A stretch of 64,000 nucleotides of DNA from Shimazuella soli (GCF_022511585.1 NZ_JAKWBN010000009.1:1-64000); one strand, 5' to 3'. Shown: positions 24,213-33,033, numbered from the stretch's first letter. Notes: generated from the letters alone by a model not told the origin. A program made the numbers and translations.

Positions 24213-24833
24213 TTAAACCTCCAGCCTATTTAAGTAGTTCTTCACATAGGACAAGATGTTTGCTGTGATCATTTCTAATTGTTGAGTACCATCAATGATA
24301 TAATAATTTTCTTTACTCCAAGGTTGTGCTAGAAATATTTCTCTAATTTGGTTCATTCGATCTTTGTTTAATTCTTCTTTATTTGCGGATTCCACATCGC
24401 GAGAGATAATCCGATCAATGGCTATCTCTACAGGGATATCAAGAAATATTGTCATATCAGGCAACGGAACATATTTATTGATATCAATTAACCATTCCAT
24501 GTCAGAGATTCCTCTTGCATGAAAGTAAGCATAAGCCGAAAATACATATCGATCTGTCAGAACAATTGAACCTCTTTTTAATATCGGTTGGATTTCTGTT
24601 TGATAATGTCGTAGCCGATCAGCTGCAGAAAAAAGAGCTAACTCTCGTAATAGAAGTTCATCAAGATCATTCTCACTGTTCATCAGTTGTTTTACTCTTG
24701 AATCACTGCGATACCAATTGGAGGGTTGTTTTGTTGTGTAAACATCAAATTGCATCGACTCTAGCTCTGACTGAACCCGTTTTAATTGAGTAGTTTTACC
24801 GGAACCGTCGATGCCACAAAAAGCAATCAACAT
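24213..24833 (-). CDS. tmk: thymidylate kinase-like nucleotide kinase
   Basis: A 206-aa P-loop kinase. Walker A is GIDGSGKTTQ (about 7-16). The DRY-containing segment LTDRYVFSAYAYFHARG and a LID-like stretch (ISRDVESANKEELNKDRMNQ) identify the dTMP kinase family, which phosphorylates dTMP to dTDP. Because it is outside the usual housekeeping context and next to OMP decarboxylases, it may be a paralogue for special nucleotide metabolism. Its ATG overlaps the stop of the next upstream gene by one base. Confidence 0.85.
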   Translation of the reverse strand: MLIAFCGIDGSGKTTQLKRVQSELESMQFDVYTTKQPSNWYRSDSRVKQLMNSENDLDELLLRELALFSAADRLRHYQTEIQPILKRGSIVLTDRYVFSAYAYFHARGISDMEWLIDINKYVPLPDMTIFLDIPVEIAIDRIISRDVESANKEELNKDRMNQIREIFLAQPWSKENYYIIDGTQQLEMITANILSYVKNYLNRLEV

Positions 24834-26002
24834 TAAGAGATTTCCTCCATCATAATGATTGTTTGAATAGACTCTAGCAGATAATTAATATCACTTTTGG
24901 TGTGAAAAGCACCAAAACTGACTCGTACAGTTCCAGAAGGATAAGTTCCAATGTATCGATGTGCCCAAGGGGAACAATGAAGACCTGCTCTTGTTACAAT
25001 ATGAAATGAATTATCTAGTAGAGTAGCAACTTCTGTTACTGGTGACATATTTTTGATGTTGAAAGAGACTATTGGCAGTCTCTTTGTCGTTTCATTACCA
25101 TAAACCGTAATACTGGTGTTATTTTGAATTTGAGCAAGGAAATAATCGGCTAAGTCGAGTTTATGTTGAATGATAGATTGCAATCCTTTTTCTTGAATGA
25201 ATTCTAGAGAAGCAAGCAATCCAACAATACCGACAACATTCTGTGTACCCGTTTCATAATCATTAGCGGTTTCAGGAAAACTCCAGTCAGAGGATGAATG
25301 ATAGCCTGTCCCGCCATAACGAAACACAGGCAGTAAAGTCCCCTCTTTCATATACAGACAACCTACTCCTGTAGGTCCTAGCAAACTTTTGTGACCTGAA
25401 AAAGCCATAAATTGCGGTTGTAGTTTAGCAACATCAATATGACAAGAACCTATGCTCTGAGAGGCATCTAGAAAATAAGCAATACCACATGTTTTAGCAA
25501 ATGCTCCTATATCGTCAGCTACAATAATATTCCCTGTGACATTCGAAGCGTGGCAAAAAGCTATCAACTTAGTATTGGGTTGTATATATCTTTCGACTTC
25601 TGTGGTAGTAATAACTCCAAATTCATTAGGTTGAACGACGGTATATTCAATTTTCCGAGTCTTTGAGAGAGCGACCAGTGTTCGACTTACAGCAGAGTGT
25701 TCATAGGGGCTTGTAATAACATGATCCCCTTCTTGGAGATAACCTTGCAATGCCATATTGATTGCCTCAGTTGCATTGAGTGTAAAGATAAGACGATCTT
25801 GTGAGGAACCATTGATGAAAGAAAGAAGTAATGATCTTGCTTTTTCTACAATATTGTCTGCTGTTTTCCTAGATGTATAGCCACGTCTCCTAATTGTTCC
25901 TATTTGAGATGATAGAAAATGGTTAACCTCTTCTATACAAGTGTCAGGCTTTGGAAAACTAGTAGCAGCTTGATCAAAATAAAATATCCTTTTTTCAACC
26001 AC
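24833..26002 (-). CDS. cysteine desulfurase-like class V aminotransferase
   Basis: About 389 aa, fold-type I PLP enzyme. YFDQAATSFPKP opens the family; NATEAINMALQGYL forms the cofactor loop; SGHKSLLGPTGVGCLY carries the PLP lysine (HK); LHCSPWAHRY near the C-terminus holds the Cys expected for a desulfurase. GTG 26002 with GGGGG upstream is preferred over ATG 26017, whose codons form that ribosome binding site. It would release sulfur from cysteine (or act as a related lyase), perhaps to thiolate a nucleobase, given the nucleotide enzymes on both sides. That link is inference. Confidence 0.85.
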   Translation of the reverse strand: MVEKRIFYFDQAATSFPKPDTCIEEVNHFLSSQIGTIRRRGYTSRKTADNIVEKARSLLLSFINGSSQDRLIFTLNATEAINMALQGYLQEGDHVITSPYEHSAVSRTLVALSKTRKIEYTVVQPNEFGVITTTEVERYIQPNTKLIAFCHASNVTGNIIVADDIGAFAKTCGIAYFLDASQSIGSCHIDVAKLQPQFMAFSGHKSLLGPTGVGCLYMKEGTLLPVFRYGGTGYHSSSDWSFPETANDYETGTQNVVGIVGLLASLEFIQEKGLQSIIQHKLDLADYFLAQIQNNTSITVYGNETTKRLPIVSFNIKNMSPVTEVATLLDNSFHIVTRAGLHCSPWAHRYIGTYPSGTVRVSFGAFHTKSDINYLLESIQTIIMMEEIS

Positions 26003-26022
26003 ACAGTTTCCCCCCACATATG

Positions 26023-26931
26023 TTAACGGACTTGATTAATCTCGTCTTTCGACTTTTTAGCGGCTAATTCAATAATTTCTTTCATAGCGTCTTTATCTAT
26101 TTGTTTCCAGTCATTTGGTCTTTCTTTGGTGTAAGGGTACGTGATACCTCTAGAGGAAGAAATGAGAGATCCAAAACCATTCTTATCAAAATAAGATGCT
26201 AATTCTTCAGCTGATCCACCTTGAGCTCCAAAACCAGGAACAAGAAATAGAGATTGTGGTAGTAGCTCTCTAATTACCTTTGCATCATTTGGATAAGTTG
26301 CTCCCACAACAACTCCAATATGGGAATATCCTTTTTGTCCAATTGTATTTTCGCTTAATTCTTGTACCAGTTTAGAGGTATGCATGTATATTCGCTCACC
26401 AGTTTTGGTCTCTAAATCTTGTAACTCGTTAGAAGAAGGATTTGATGTTTTGACAAGTACAAATAGTCCTCTTCCATTTGCTAAGCCTTTATCAATAAAG
26501 GGGACTAAACCATCACGACCAAGATATGGATTTACCGTAACTGCATCAGCAGTAAAAGGGCCTTTGCCTAGGAATGCTTCCGCATAAGCAGTTGCTGTGG
26601 AGCCAATGTCATTGCGTTTTGCGTCATTAACTACAATTAATCCTTTTGACTTGGCATATTCGATTGTTTTTTCGAGAGCAGTTAGTCCATAGGTTCCATA
26701 TACCTCGTAATAGGCTAACTGGGGTTTTACAACAGCAACATGAGAGTGAACAGCATCAATCACTTGTTTATTAAATTGATAAATGGCTTCTCCGATTTGC
26801 TCCAAAGTAGCATCTTCTTTTGAAGGCAGGATAAAGTCAGGAAATAAATTGATATTTGGATCTAAACCTACTACAAGAACACTATTCTTTTCTTCGGATT
26901 TTGTAATGATTTGGTCTGCAAAATGAGTCAT
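26023..26931 (-). CDS. pyrF: orotidine-5'-phosphate decarboxylase, bacterial subfamily 2
   Basis: A 302-aa enzyme of the longer OMPDC subfamily. Motifs: LVVGLDPNINLFPDF, Lys69 in VVKPQLAYYE, Asp103-Lys105-Asp108 in VNDAKRNDIG, and PGFGAQGGSAEEL. It catalyses the same step as the 222-aa enzyme 1.8 kb downstream but belongs to a different subfamily, so the pair is not a recent duplication. The start ATG 26931 has GGTGATAAG-type spacing. It is the first gene of the unit. Confidence 0.87.
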   Translation of the reverse strand: MTHFADQIITKSEEKNSVLVVGLDPNINLFPDFILPSKEDATLEQIGEAIYQFNKQVIDAVHSHVAVVKPQLAYYEVYGTYGLTALEKTIEYAKSKGLIVVNDAKRNDIGSTATAYAEAFLGKGPFTADAVTVNPYLGRDGLVPFIDKGLANGRGLFVLVKTSNPSSNELQDLETKTGERIYMHTSKLVQELSENTIGQKGYSHIGVVVGATYPNDAKVIRELLPQSLFLVPGFGAQGGSAEELASYFDKNGFGSLISSSRGITYPYTKERPNDWKQIDKDAMKEIIELAAKKSKDEINQVR

Positions 26932-27240
26932 CTTATCACCATCGCAATCTACTTATTATAAAAGTCCATAATGAGTGTGATTTGATTACATTAACTTGGA
27001 AGTATTATGGATAGCAATATTGTAACGGTTTGGTTAATTTAATTCAAAATCGTTAAATATTTCCGCTTTCATAGGGGGGATTATTTAAATTTTTCTCGTT
27101 TGAGCAAGGTTGGGATAGGATATTCCAATAATTAAATGGATTAGGTTAATTTTTCGGTGATTGTAGTTGTTTAATGGGGAATTGTAAAAAAATTTTTTAA
27201 AGAAAAATAACCTCAGCTTTTGCCAAGGTTGAGTGGGAAA
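26932..27240. other. intergenic region upstream of the pyrF-csd-tmk-pyrF unit
   Basis: AT-rich, no gene seen. It should carry the promoter for the minus-strand nucleotide operon (the region around 26945-27010 is rich in TATTAT/TATAAA-like sequence) and contains the terminator of the XRE-TPR gene at its right end. Confidence 0.5.
27202..27230 (-). terminator. terminator of the XRE-TPR regulator gene
   Basis: Minus sense: AACCTTGGC, loop AAAA, GCTGAGGTT, then ATTTTTC. A 9-bp stem with two G-U pairs, 11 bp after the stop codon. Confidence 0.75.
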
Positions 27241-27306
27241 TTAAAAATCAGGTGGATCTGCCACTTGTTTGATGGGATCTACTATTACTTCTCTTTGATA
27301 TTTCAT
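27241..27306 (-). CDS. possible cognate signalling peptide, internal start in the regulator
   Basis: A 21-aa in-frame product starting ATG 27306 (MKYQREVI) and ending QVADPPDF. In minus sense GGAGGTGACAGC precedes it, a near-perfect Shine-Dalgarno at 6-bp spacing inside coding sequence. RRNPP regulators usually have a short propeptide gene directly downstream; here it would be nested in the receptor gene. It has no hydrophobic signal sequence, which argues against ordinary Sec export. Confidence 0.45.
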   Translation of the reverse strand: MKYQREVIVDPIKQVADPPDF

Positions 27307-28635
27307 GCTGTCACCTCCGATCAATTCATCCAATTGATACAGTCTTTGTAAATTTTCCTTATGTTTGATCATATTGATACTCTCATAATGTTGTGTGAGT
27401 TTCAATGTAATTTTATATTCCTGTATTCGAAGAACATGTTTTGTCGCTAATTCACGAGCATTTTCCCAACATTCGATAGCTTTTCTGACATCCTCTTTTT
27501 GTAAAAAACAGTGACCTAACGTTTGTAGTGTGTCGCATAGGCTTACCACATCTGTTGTTTTTGTTGCTAAAGCCTTTTCTAACACTTCTTGTGCTAAATC
27601 TGTCTTGTCTTCTAATAAATACAATGATCCTAGTTCCGTGTAGTTGTGAGCAACTAAATACGATTTTTGAACTTTATCTTTAAAATTCAATGCTGTTTGT
27701 AAGCAGATTTTCGCTAGTTCAAATCCCTTTAGTTCTTTGTATATTGACCCTAAAGTTGTCCAGAGTTCAAAACATCTATCATATCTTGCTTCCTTTTTAG
27801 CTAATTCTGTTCCTAGTGAGGCTATTTCAATGGCTTTTTCATATGACTTTTGCTTTTTATAGATCTCTGCCTGGAGTTGACACATGTTTAAAAAAACTTC
27901 TGTTCTAATTCTTTCAAGTCCATGTTCCCACATGATTTTTAATACTTCGTTTGCTTCAGTATCTCGGTCTAATTTTTCTAGGTAAATTGCTTTACAAATT
28001 AAAAGATGGTAGATAATTTTATTCCCGTTTTCCTTCGTACATTCTTTCAGGGCTTCCAATCCTTCATTAATGAGCCAAAGTGCTTCTTCTAAATTGTTTT
28101 CGACATGAGAAATTCTACTGAGATGATAGTAACTGGCTGCTTTGAAGTATGTATGTTGAATTGATTTATGTTGATTAAAAATTCGTATTGCTTGTTGGAA
28201 ATGTTTTTTTGCTTTTGGCAAGGTAGTTTCCTTGCGGTTGTAACATCGTCCACGTAAATATTCTATATGTGCTAAATGACCTGGATGTTGTTCCTTTACT
28301 TCTTTTTCCATATTCTTTAATCGTTTTAATGCTTGCTTTGTGGAAACGCAAACGATGTCATTGTCAATTGAGCGAAGTTCCAATTCAATTTTAACAAGGT
28401 TCGTTTTTTGTTGGTGTGCAATATCAGTTAATTTTTTAGGTATTTGTTCAGGGTTGATTTTCAGTTTCTTGCAATAATAGTCTATTTTTTCTTTGCTTAC
28501 ATACTTTGCTCCAGTTTCGATATTACTGATGGAAGCTATGGAAAGAAAGTTATCAACCAACTCTTTTTGTCCTAGTCCGAGATCTTTTCTTCTTTTCTTA
28601 AGAAATGCTCCTAAATGTATATAATCTTCACTCAT
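27241..28635 (-). CDS. XRE-TPR transcriptional regulator (RRNPP-like)
   Basis: A 464-aa protein. Residues 8-60 form an XRE helix-turn-helix (LGAFLKKRRKDLGLGQKELV, ASISNIETGAKYV). Residues about 90-440 are tetratricopeptide repeats (YYHLSRISHVENNLEEALWL, AHNYTELGSLYLLEDKTDLA). This is the layout of peptide-responsive regulators such as PlcR and NprR. It faces away from the 28.9-35 kb gene group across a 245-bp AT-rich intergenic region and probably controls it. Oddly, the last 21 codons follow an in-frame ATG with a perfect GGAGGTGA behind it, so the 3' end may also be translated separately as a short peptide. Confidence 0.85.
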   Translation of the reverse strand: MSEDYIHLGAFLKKRRKDLGLGQKELVDNFLSIASISNIETGAKYVSKEKIDYYCKKLKINPEQIPKKLTDIAHQQKTNLVKIELELRSIDNDIVCVSTKQALKRLKNMEKEVKEQHPGHLAHIEYLRGRCYNRKETTLPKAKKHFQQAIRIFNQHKSIQHTYFKAASYYHLSRISHVENNLEEALWLINEGLEALKECTKENGNKIIYHLLICKAIYLEKLDRDTEANEVLKIMWEHGLERIRTEVFLNMCQLQAEIYKKQKSYEKAIEIASLGTELAKKEARYDRCFELWTTLGSIYKELKGFELAKICLQTALNFKDKVQKSYLVAHNYTELGSLYLLEDKTDLAQEVLEKALATKTTDVVSLCDTLQTLGHCFLQKEDVRKAIECWENARELATKHVLRIQEYKITLKLTQHYESINMIKHKENLQRLYQLDELIGGDSMKYQREVIVDPIKQVADPPDF

Positions 28636-28880
28636 AGGAACTTCATCTCCTAAGTCAAAAATTTTTTTTAATGGTTTCCTCCAAAAAATGAGTCAGAGGG
28701 ACGTTTGTTTATTTAACTATAACACAATTTACTTAATTCGGAATAATTAATTCATTATAACTGCTGTTTTTGATTAAATTTAACTGCCGTGATTAATTGG
28801 ATTATGAAATTTTTCGTATTTGTCAAATAAAAACAATTAATAATATAATTTCCGCGAAGTTAGCAATACGAGGTGATTTG
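28636..28880. promoter_or_regulatory. divergent intergenic region with likely operators
   Basis: Very AT-rich (AATTAATTCATTATAA, TGATTAAATTTAA, GTGATTAATTGG), between the minus-strand regulator and the plus-strand operon. Repeated ATTAAT/TTAAAT half-sites are seen but no clean dyad. The XRE-TPR protein probably binds here. A frame running through from 28797 is open but lacks a ribosome binding site. Confidence 0.45.
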
Positions 28881-29201
28881 TTGAGATTCTTGCCAGAAGA
28901 AGAACTAAAACGATTATACTTAGAAGAATTTTACACAATAGCCGATCTCATTTTTTATTATGGTTGTTCACAGAAAACAATTAAACAAAATTTCCAATTA
29001 TATCAGATTCCTGTAAATAAACGCGGTAATTTTCTTTATCGAAAACTCCAAATGAGTGAAAAAAAGTTCGCAAGCCTATTAAAAGAATTGTATTGGATAA
29101 GGAGAATGTCTACCTATGAAATTGCCGAGTATTTGGAAGTGTCTCAACAAGCTATTTGGATGAATATGGTTCGTTTTAATTTGATTCGTAGAAAGTGCTA
29201 A
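28881..29201 (+). CDS. small helix-turn-helix protein
   Basis: About 106 aa from TTG 28881 behind GAGGTGATT (LRFLPEEELKRLYLEEFYT). It has two HTH-like segments: IADLIFYYGCSQKTIKQNF and MSTYEIAEYLEVSQQAIWMN. It looks like a DNA-binding protein made only of two recognition modules, with no effector domain. It is the first gene of the plus-strand operon and may modulate it together with the divergent TPR regulator. The family is not recognised. Confidence 0.65.
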   Translation: MRFLPEEELKRLYLEEFYTIADLIFYYGCSQKTIKQNFQLYQIPVNKRGNFLYRKLQMSEKKFASLLKELYWIRRMSTYEIAEYLEVSQQAIWMNMVRFNLIRRKC

Positions 29202-29207
29202 AGCGCT

Positions 29208-29486
29208 ATGAGCTTTTTACCTTTTAAGAAAACGATAAGCTTAGATTGGGTGATTGAGAACAAGACAGTCCCTTATGAGGTTACAAATGCACTAAAGGAA
29301 ATATCGGATAAGTACCAGTATTCAGTCGATAAAATGGATCAACAGAAGAAAAAAGTGATACATGAACTTCAACGTATAAATAAGGGATATATTGTGAAGT
29401 TTTTATTCCCTAATGGGAGATTAGATGACAACGAGAGATGGATTCATGCACTAATAAGAATGGAGATCAGAAAATTACAAGATTAG
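29208..29486 (+). CDS. hypothetical protein, 92 aa
   Basis: ATG 29208, 7 bp after the HTH gene. Helical (ALKEISDKYQYSVDKMDQQK) with an amphipathic middle and a C-terminal NERWIHALIRMEIRKLQD. No Cys, no signal peptide, no core-peptide-like tail. I cannot assign a family. Its place between a regulator and a radical SAM enzyme makes an accessory or carrier role possible, but this is a guess. Confidence 0.6.
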   Translation: MSFLPFKKTISLDWVIENKTVPYEVTNALKEISDKYQYSVDKMDQQKKKVIHELQRINKGYIVKFLFPNGRLDDNERWIHALIRMEIRKLQD

Positions 29487-29502
29487 GAAGGGTTGAGTGT
29501 AA

Positions 29503-29859
29503 ATGGATGTCAAATTAACCGTTGAAGGTGATAGAGAGAAGGTTTGTGAGTTTGTGGATTCTATTTTGCATATTCCTCAATGGCGGTACAAGCAAGCATC
29601 TAAAATTGCCATCGGAGGGGATCTAATTAGAGTAGACTATTTTTTTAACGAAAAGCCAGTAAAACCATCCATAAGAGCAAGAAAAATAAGTAAGCTCTCA
29701 ATTAAAAGTGCAAAGGGGAATTTTGATATCGATTTACTAGATGCTGAAGTAGTACAGCTGGGGAATGGAAATACCTTTATACACGGAAAAAGTTACGACA
29801 TTTTTTCACCTGGAACAGTGTATGAACAAAACTTAACAGAGAAGGAGAATGTAAAATGA
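29503..29859 (+). CDS. hypothetical protein, 118 aa, upstream of radical SAM enzyme
   Basis: ATG 29503 behind AAGGGTTGAGTGTAA. The N-terminal half starts with an alpha/beta segment (VKLTVEGDREKVCEFVDSIL) and the C-terminal half is beta-rich (DAEVVQLGNGNTFIHGKSYD). It overlaps the radical SAM gene by 4 bp (ATGA), so the two are probably translationally coupled. It could be a partner or substrate of that enzyme. There is no recognisable leader/core boundary. Confidence 0.6.
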   Translation: MDVKLTVEGDREKVCEFVDSILHIPQWRYKQASKIAIGGDLIRVDYFFNEKPVKPSIRARKISKLSIKSAKGNFDIDLLDAEVVQLGNGNTFIHGKSYDIFSPGTVYEQNLTEKENVK

Positions 29860-31004
29860 AAAAAACGTATTCTATTCAAAGTTATTATGTAGATTTAGCC
29901 AAGGAATATTATACTGACCGACCTTTCTGGGGAAAACTGACCAAACCAACAATGGTAACCCTAAAGCCTACATTAAAATGCGTTGCCCAGTGTCCTCACT
30001 GTGAAGCAAGGCTAAAAGATTTCGATTTCCCCCCTGATACAAAGAGGGTTTTCACCATTGAGGAATACAGAGATCTATTTAAAACATTGAAATCGATAGG
30101 TACAGAAAAAATAACAATCAGCGGTGGTGAACCCTTATCCTATCGATACTTAACTGAAATGATTTATTATGCTTCAATGGAAGGTCTAAATGTAATTTTG
30201 AATACGAATGGTTGGCTTCTTCGAAAAAGAAAGTTTAAAGAGTTTGTGGAAGCCGGATTAGATCAAGTAGCGATGTCCATTGATTCCCCTATACCAGAAA
30301 TGCATGATCGTCTCCGTGTATTACCAGGATTATTTGAACGGGCAACTTCTCGAATGAAAGAAATTCGTGAAGAATGGGGAGATCGCTTTGTACTCAATAT
30401 CCGAATGATTTTACACAAATATACCTACCAAGATATCCCTAAAATGATCGATTTGTGTCAGTCATTAGATGCAGATGCACTAAGCATTGATATGATTGAA
30501 AACGATTTCGAGAAAAAGTTGTTCCTCTTAAATGAAGAGGAAATACAGAATTTTAACCAAGTACAAAAACAACAAATCATTGATAAATTAAACCAAGTAT
30601 TTTTTGAATCAGAAGAACTTCGTAGCAATGCCATTGCCCAAATCCAAGGAATGTTTGATCTGGATTTCAATCCAGCTAGTAATTTTGCACAAGGTATCTT
30701 TTGGCCAGATGATCGAATCAAACAAAAGTGCACCATTCCATCAAGTTTTATGATTTTAGAGGGAAATGGACCTGTCTTGGCATGCAATCCAATCGAATAT
30801 ACCCGAAACCCAATTGTGGGAAATATCCTAGAAGATTCTATAAAAGACATTTGGAATAACAAAGCATGGACCGAGTTTAGAGAAAATAAAATGGACTTCT
30901 GTCGATTTTGTCCCATGAATATGAGTCATATGGTGATCTTTAAACAACAAACTATCGAGCATACAGTGGACGAGAACTTGTTGAACTTGTTGCAGAAAAA
31001 ATAG
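29856..31004 (+). CDS. radical SAM / SPASM-like enzyme
   Basis: A 382-aa enzyme. The [4Fe-4S] motif CVAQCPHC gives Cys42, Cys46 and Cys49 (CxxxCxxC). TISGGEPLSY is the SAM-binding GGEP motif. In the C-terminal part KCTIPSS, LACNPIEYT and FCRFCPMN provide Cys ligands for an auxiliary cluster, as in SPASM or twitch domains of peptide- and sugar-modifying enzymes (sactisynthases, BtrN-like dehydrogenases). The neighbours are sugar-active enzymes, so a carbohydrate or glycosylated peptide substrate is plausible. The start ATG 29856 overlaps the preceding stop. Confidence 0.85.
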   Translation: MKKTYSIQSYYVDLAKEYYTDRPFWGKLTKPTMVTLKPTLKCVAQCPHCEARLKDFDFPPDTKRVFTIEEYRDLFKTLKSIGTEKITISGGEPLSYRYLTEMIYYASMEGLNVILNTNGWLLRKRKFKEFVEAGLDQVAMSIDSPIPEMHDRLRVLPGLFERATSRMKEIREEWGDRFVLNIRMILHKYTYQDIPKMIDLCQSLDADALSIDMIENDFEKKLFLLNEEEIQNFNQVQKQQIIDKLNQVFFESEELRSNAIAQIQGMFDLDFNPASNFAQGIFWPDDRIKQKCTIPSSFMILEGNGPVLACNPIEYTRNPIVGNILEDSIKDIWNNKAWTEFRENKMDFCRFCPMNMSHMVIFKQQTIEHTVDENLLNLLQKK

Positions 31005-31029
31005 AGATCCACAGTCTCAAGGGGGAACT

Positions 31030-32139
31030 TTGTTGAAGATATTAATTGGAGTTTGTGGGATCGGTCTTGGTCATAGCACCAGACAATGGGAGATCGCACA
31101 GAAACTAATACAAAGAGGGCATCAAGTGAGAATTTGTACGTTTGGAAAAGGGATAGAGTTTTTCCAAAGAACTACTTTAGCATGGGAAGAAGTTTGGGTT
31201 CCTTTTATTGTTTACAAAAAGGGAAAGCTTCATTTGCCTTCACTTTTCTCGAAAAATTACCGTACATTCATTAAAGGACTTTTTCAAAATTTAAAGATAT
31301 ATCAAAAACTGAAACAAGATGATTTTTATCCAGACATTTGTATTAGTGATTATGAACCAATAACCGCTAGGTTCGCCTACAAACTGAACAAGCCTTTAGT
31401 TTTAGTTGATCAACAAAGTAAATTTTGGCGTTTCTCATTTCAGAACATTGGGAATTTTACTTGCGTTGAGGAAAAGAAGAGACTGCGGCTCTTCTTTCCA
31501 AAATACGATTACCGATTTATTACATCGTTCTATAAGTTGCCTAATATTGAAGATAACGACACCGAAATTATACCAACTATTATTCGTTCCGATATTAAGA
31601 AAACACCCAAATATACAAAACACCCTCAAATCCATCTTGTTGTCTATCTCTCCGAATATGGAGGAACAAGCATTAAACAAACGTCCGATGAATGGAAAGA
31701 GGAATTAGCCTCCATTCCTAACGTTTTCTTTACTATATTCGATGCTGCTGTAAAAGCACCCCGTAAAAACGGCAATTTAGAAATAAGACCTTTTGATCGG
31801 ACTGATTTTGCTGAATCCTTAAAAGTGGCCGATGGAGTAATCACAACTGCTGGACACACTCTATTATCAGAATGCCTATACTTGGGATTACCTATTTATG
31901 TCATACCTCTTGGAACATTTGATCAGCATTACTGTGCAAACTTTATCCAGGATAATCAATTAGGGATCTCCTCCTACACCATTACAAAAAAGGAATGTTT
32001 GGATTTTATTGCTAGACTAGACCATTGGAAAAGCAACATTAAAAACTGTGATAACATCCTCACTTCTTCTGATTCTGTACAAATGATTGTTGATTTTTTG
32101 GAGGATCATTATGAAAAAACTGGTGATAAATGCGGATGA
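31030..32139 (+). CDS. MurG/UGT-like glycosyltransferase (GT-B)
   Basis: A 369-aa protein, TTG 31030 or 31033 behind AAGGGGGAACTT. The N-terminal Rossmann domain begins KILIGVCGIGLGHSTRQWEI, the Gly-rich acceptor-domain loop of GT-B enzymes. The C-terminal donor domain has GVITTAGHTLLSECLYLG and LPIYVIPLGTFDQHYCANF, which match the nucleotide-sugar-binding region. It transfers a sugar to a small acceptor or lipid. It overlaps the deacetylase gene by 29 bp. Confidence 0.82.
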   Translation: MLKILIGVCGIGLGHSTRQWEIAQKLIQRGHQVRICTFGKGIEFFQRTTLAWEEVWVPFIVYKKGKLHLPSLFSKNYRTFIKGLFQNLKIYQKLKQDDFYPDICISDYEPITARFAYKLNKPLVLVDQQSKFWRFSFQNIGNFTCVEEKKRLRLFFPKYDYRFITSFYKLPNIEDNDTEIIPTIIRSDIKKTPKYTKHPQIHLVVYLSEYGGTSIKQTSDEWKEELASIPNVFFTIFDAAVKAPRKNGNLEIRPFDRTDFAESLKVADGVITTAGHTLLSECLYLGLPIYVIPLGTFDQHYCANFIQDNQLGISSYTITKKECLDFIARLDHWKSNIKNCDNILTSSDSVQMIVDFLEDHYEKTGDKCG

Positions 32140-33016
32140 TTTGGGTCTAGATTGGGACCGAGATCTAGGTATTTTATTAGGGATTTGGTTGGGAGTAATC
32201 AGTAGTGTTAGTGCCATTGTTACGAATAAACAAAGTCATGACCGATTACATCTTTTTGTTAAATGGATTCGTAAATTTCGCCCTCAAGTAAGTGTAGGGC
32301 TACACCTTAATCTTACAGATGAACCACTAAACTGTTGTGAATTAGGAAATATTATTGGTCAGTCTTTAAATTCTCAGGTTCATCCTAAAGTGGCCTATTG
32401 GAAATCTGCATTAAAAGCTCTCATTAATATGGAAGCGATTTCGGAAGAGATTGCTTCCCAAATAGATGTATTTCGACGTGTCTTTGATAGCAAACCAGAG
32501 CATTTGGATGGGCACAACCATTGTCATATTGCCCACCCCTTAATCTTCGAAGAAGTAAGGAATCAAGCTCATTTACATGGTATCCATCATATTCGCATTC
32601 CTAATGAATCGTTAACAAAAGATCACAAAGACCTCTATCGGTGGATAGAAAAAATTCGAAACAACACAGAACCTGAACCTCTTGCTGAATCGATGAGAGA
32701 GAACCTTTTTAGCGATCTATTTTTATATGATTACAGCTGCTCTCAACTTTCTCCTATTTCTTCAAAGACTTTTATCGGATCTATATATGGCCACATTCGA
32801 AGTTTTTCATTTCTCAAACAGAATATTGACCAGGCTTTTCAAACATCGAGTTTATTGGAATTAATGGTTCATCCAGGGCTTCAATTTCCAATTTCACATG
32901 CAACGTGGTTTTCTAATTTCGATAGAGTTCACGAGTTATGGAATTTATTACGACTTCGATTCTATTTGAGAAAACAAAACATTCAGATTGTAAATCATGA
33001 TGAGAAAAGAATATGA
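32111..33016 (+). CDS. ChbG/YdjC-like carbohydrate deacetylase
   Basis: A 301-aa protein, ATG 32111 behind TTGGAGGATCATT. NADDLG near residues 7-12 holds the metal-binding aspartates; SVGLHLNLTDEP and HLDGHNHCHIAHP provide the catalytic His residues; LMVHPG closes the family pattern. These enzymes remove N-acetyl groups from N-acetylated sugars or disaccharides. Following a glycosyltransferase, it probably deacetylates a transferred GlcNAc-type residue, as in several aminoglycoside-like and pseudo-oligosaccharide pathways. Confidence 0.85.
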   Translation: MKKLVINADDLGLDWDRDLGILLGIWLGVISSVSAIVTNKQSHDRLHLFVKWIRKFRPQVSVGLHLNLTDEPLNCCELGNIIGQSLNSQVHPKVAYWKSALKALINMEAISEEIASQIDVFRRVFDSKPEHLDGHNHCHIAHPLIFEEVRNQAHLHGIHHIRIPNESLTKDHKDLYRWIEKIRNNTEPEPLAESMRENLFSDLFLYDYSCSQLSPISSKTFIGSIYGHIRSFSFLKQNIDQAFQTSSLLELMVHPGLQFPISHATWFSNFDRVHELWNLLRLRFYLRKQNIQIVNHDEKRI

Positions 33017-33033
33017 AAAGGAAGGGAATTAAA

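Noticed and set aside
28797-28880. Longer N-terminus of the HTH gene from TTG 28797
   Set aside because: No ribosome binding site there, whereas TTG 28881 follows GAGGTGATT at good spacing.
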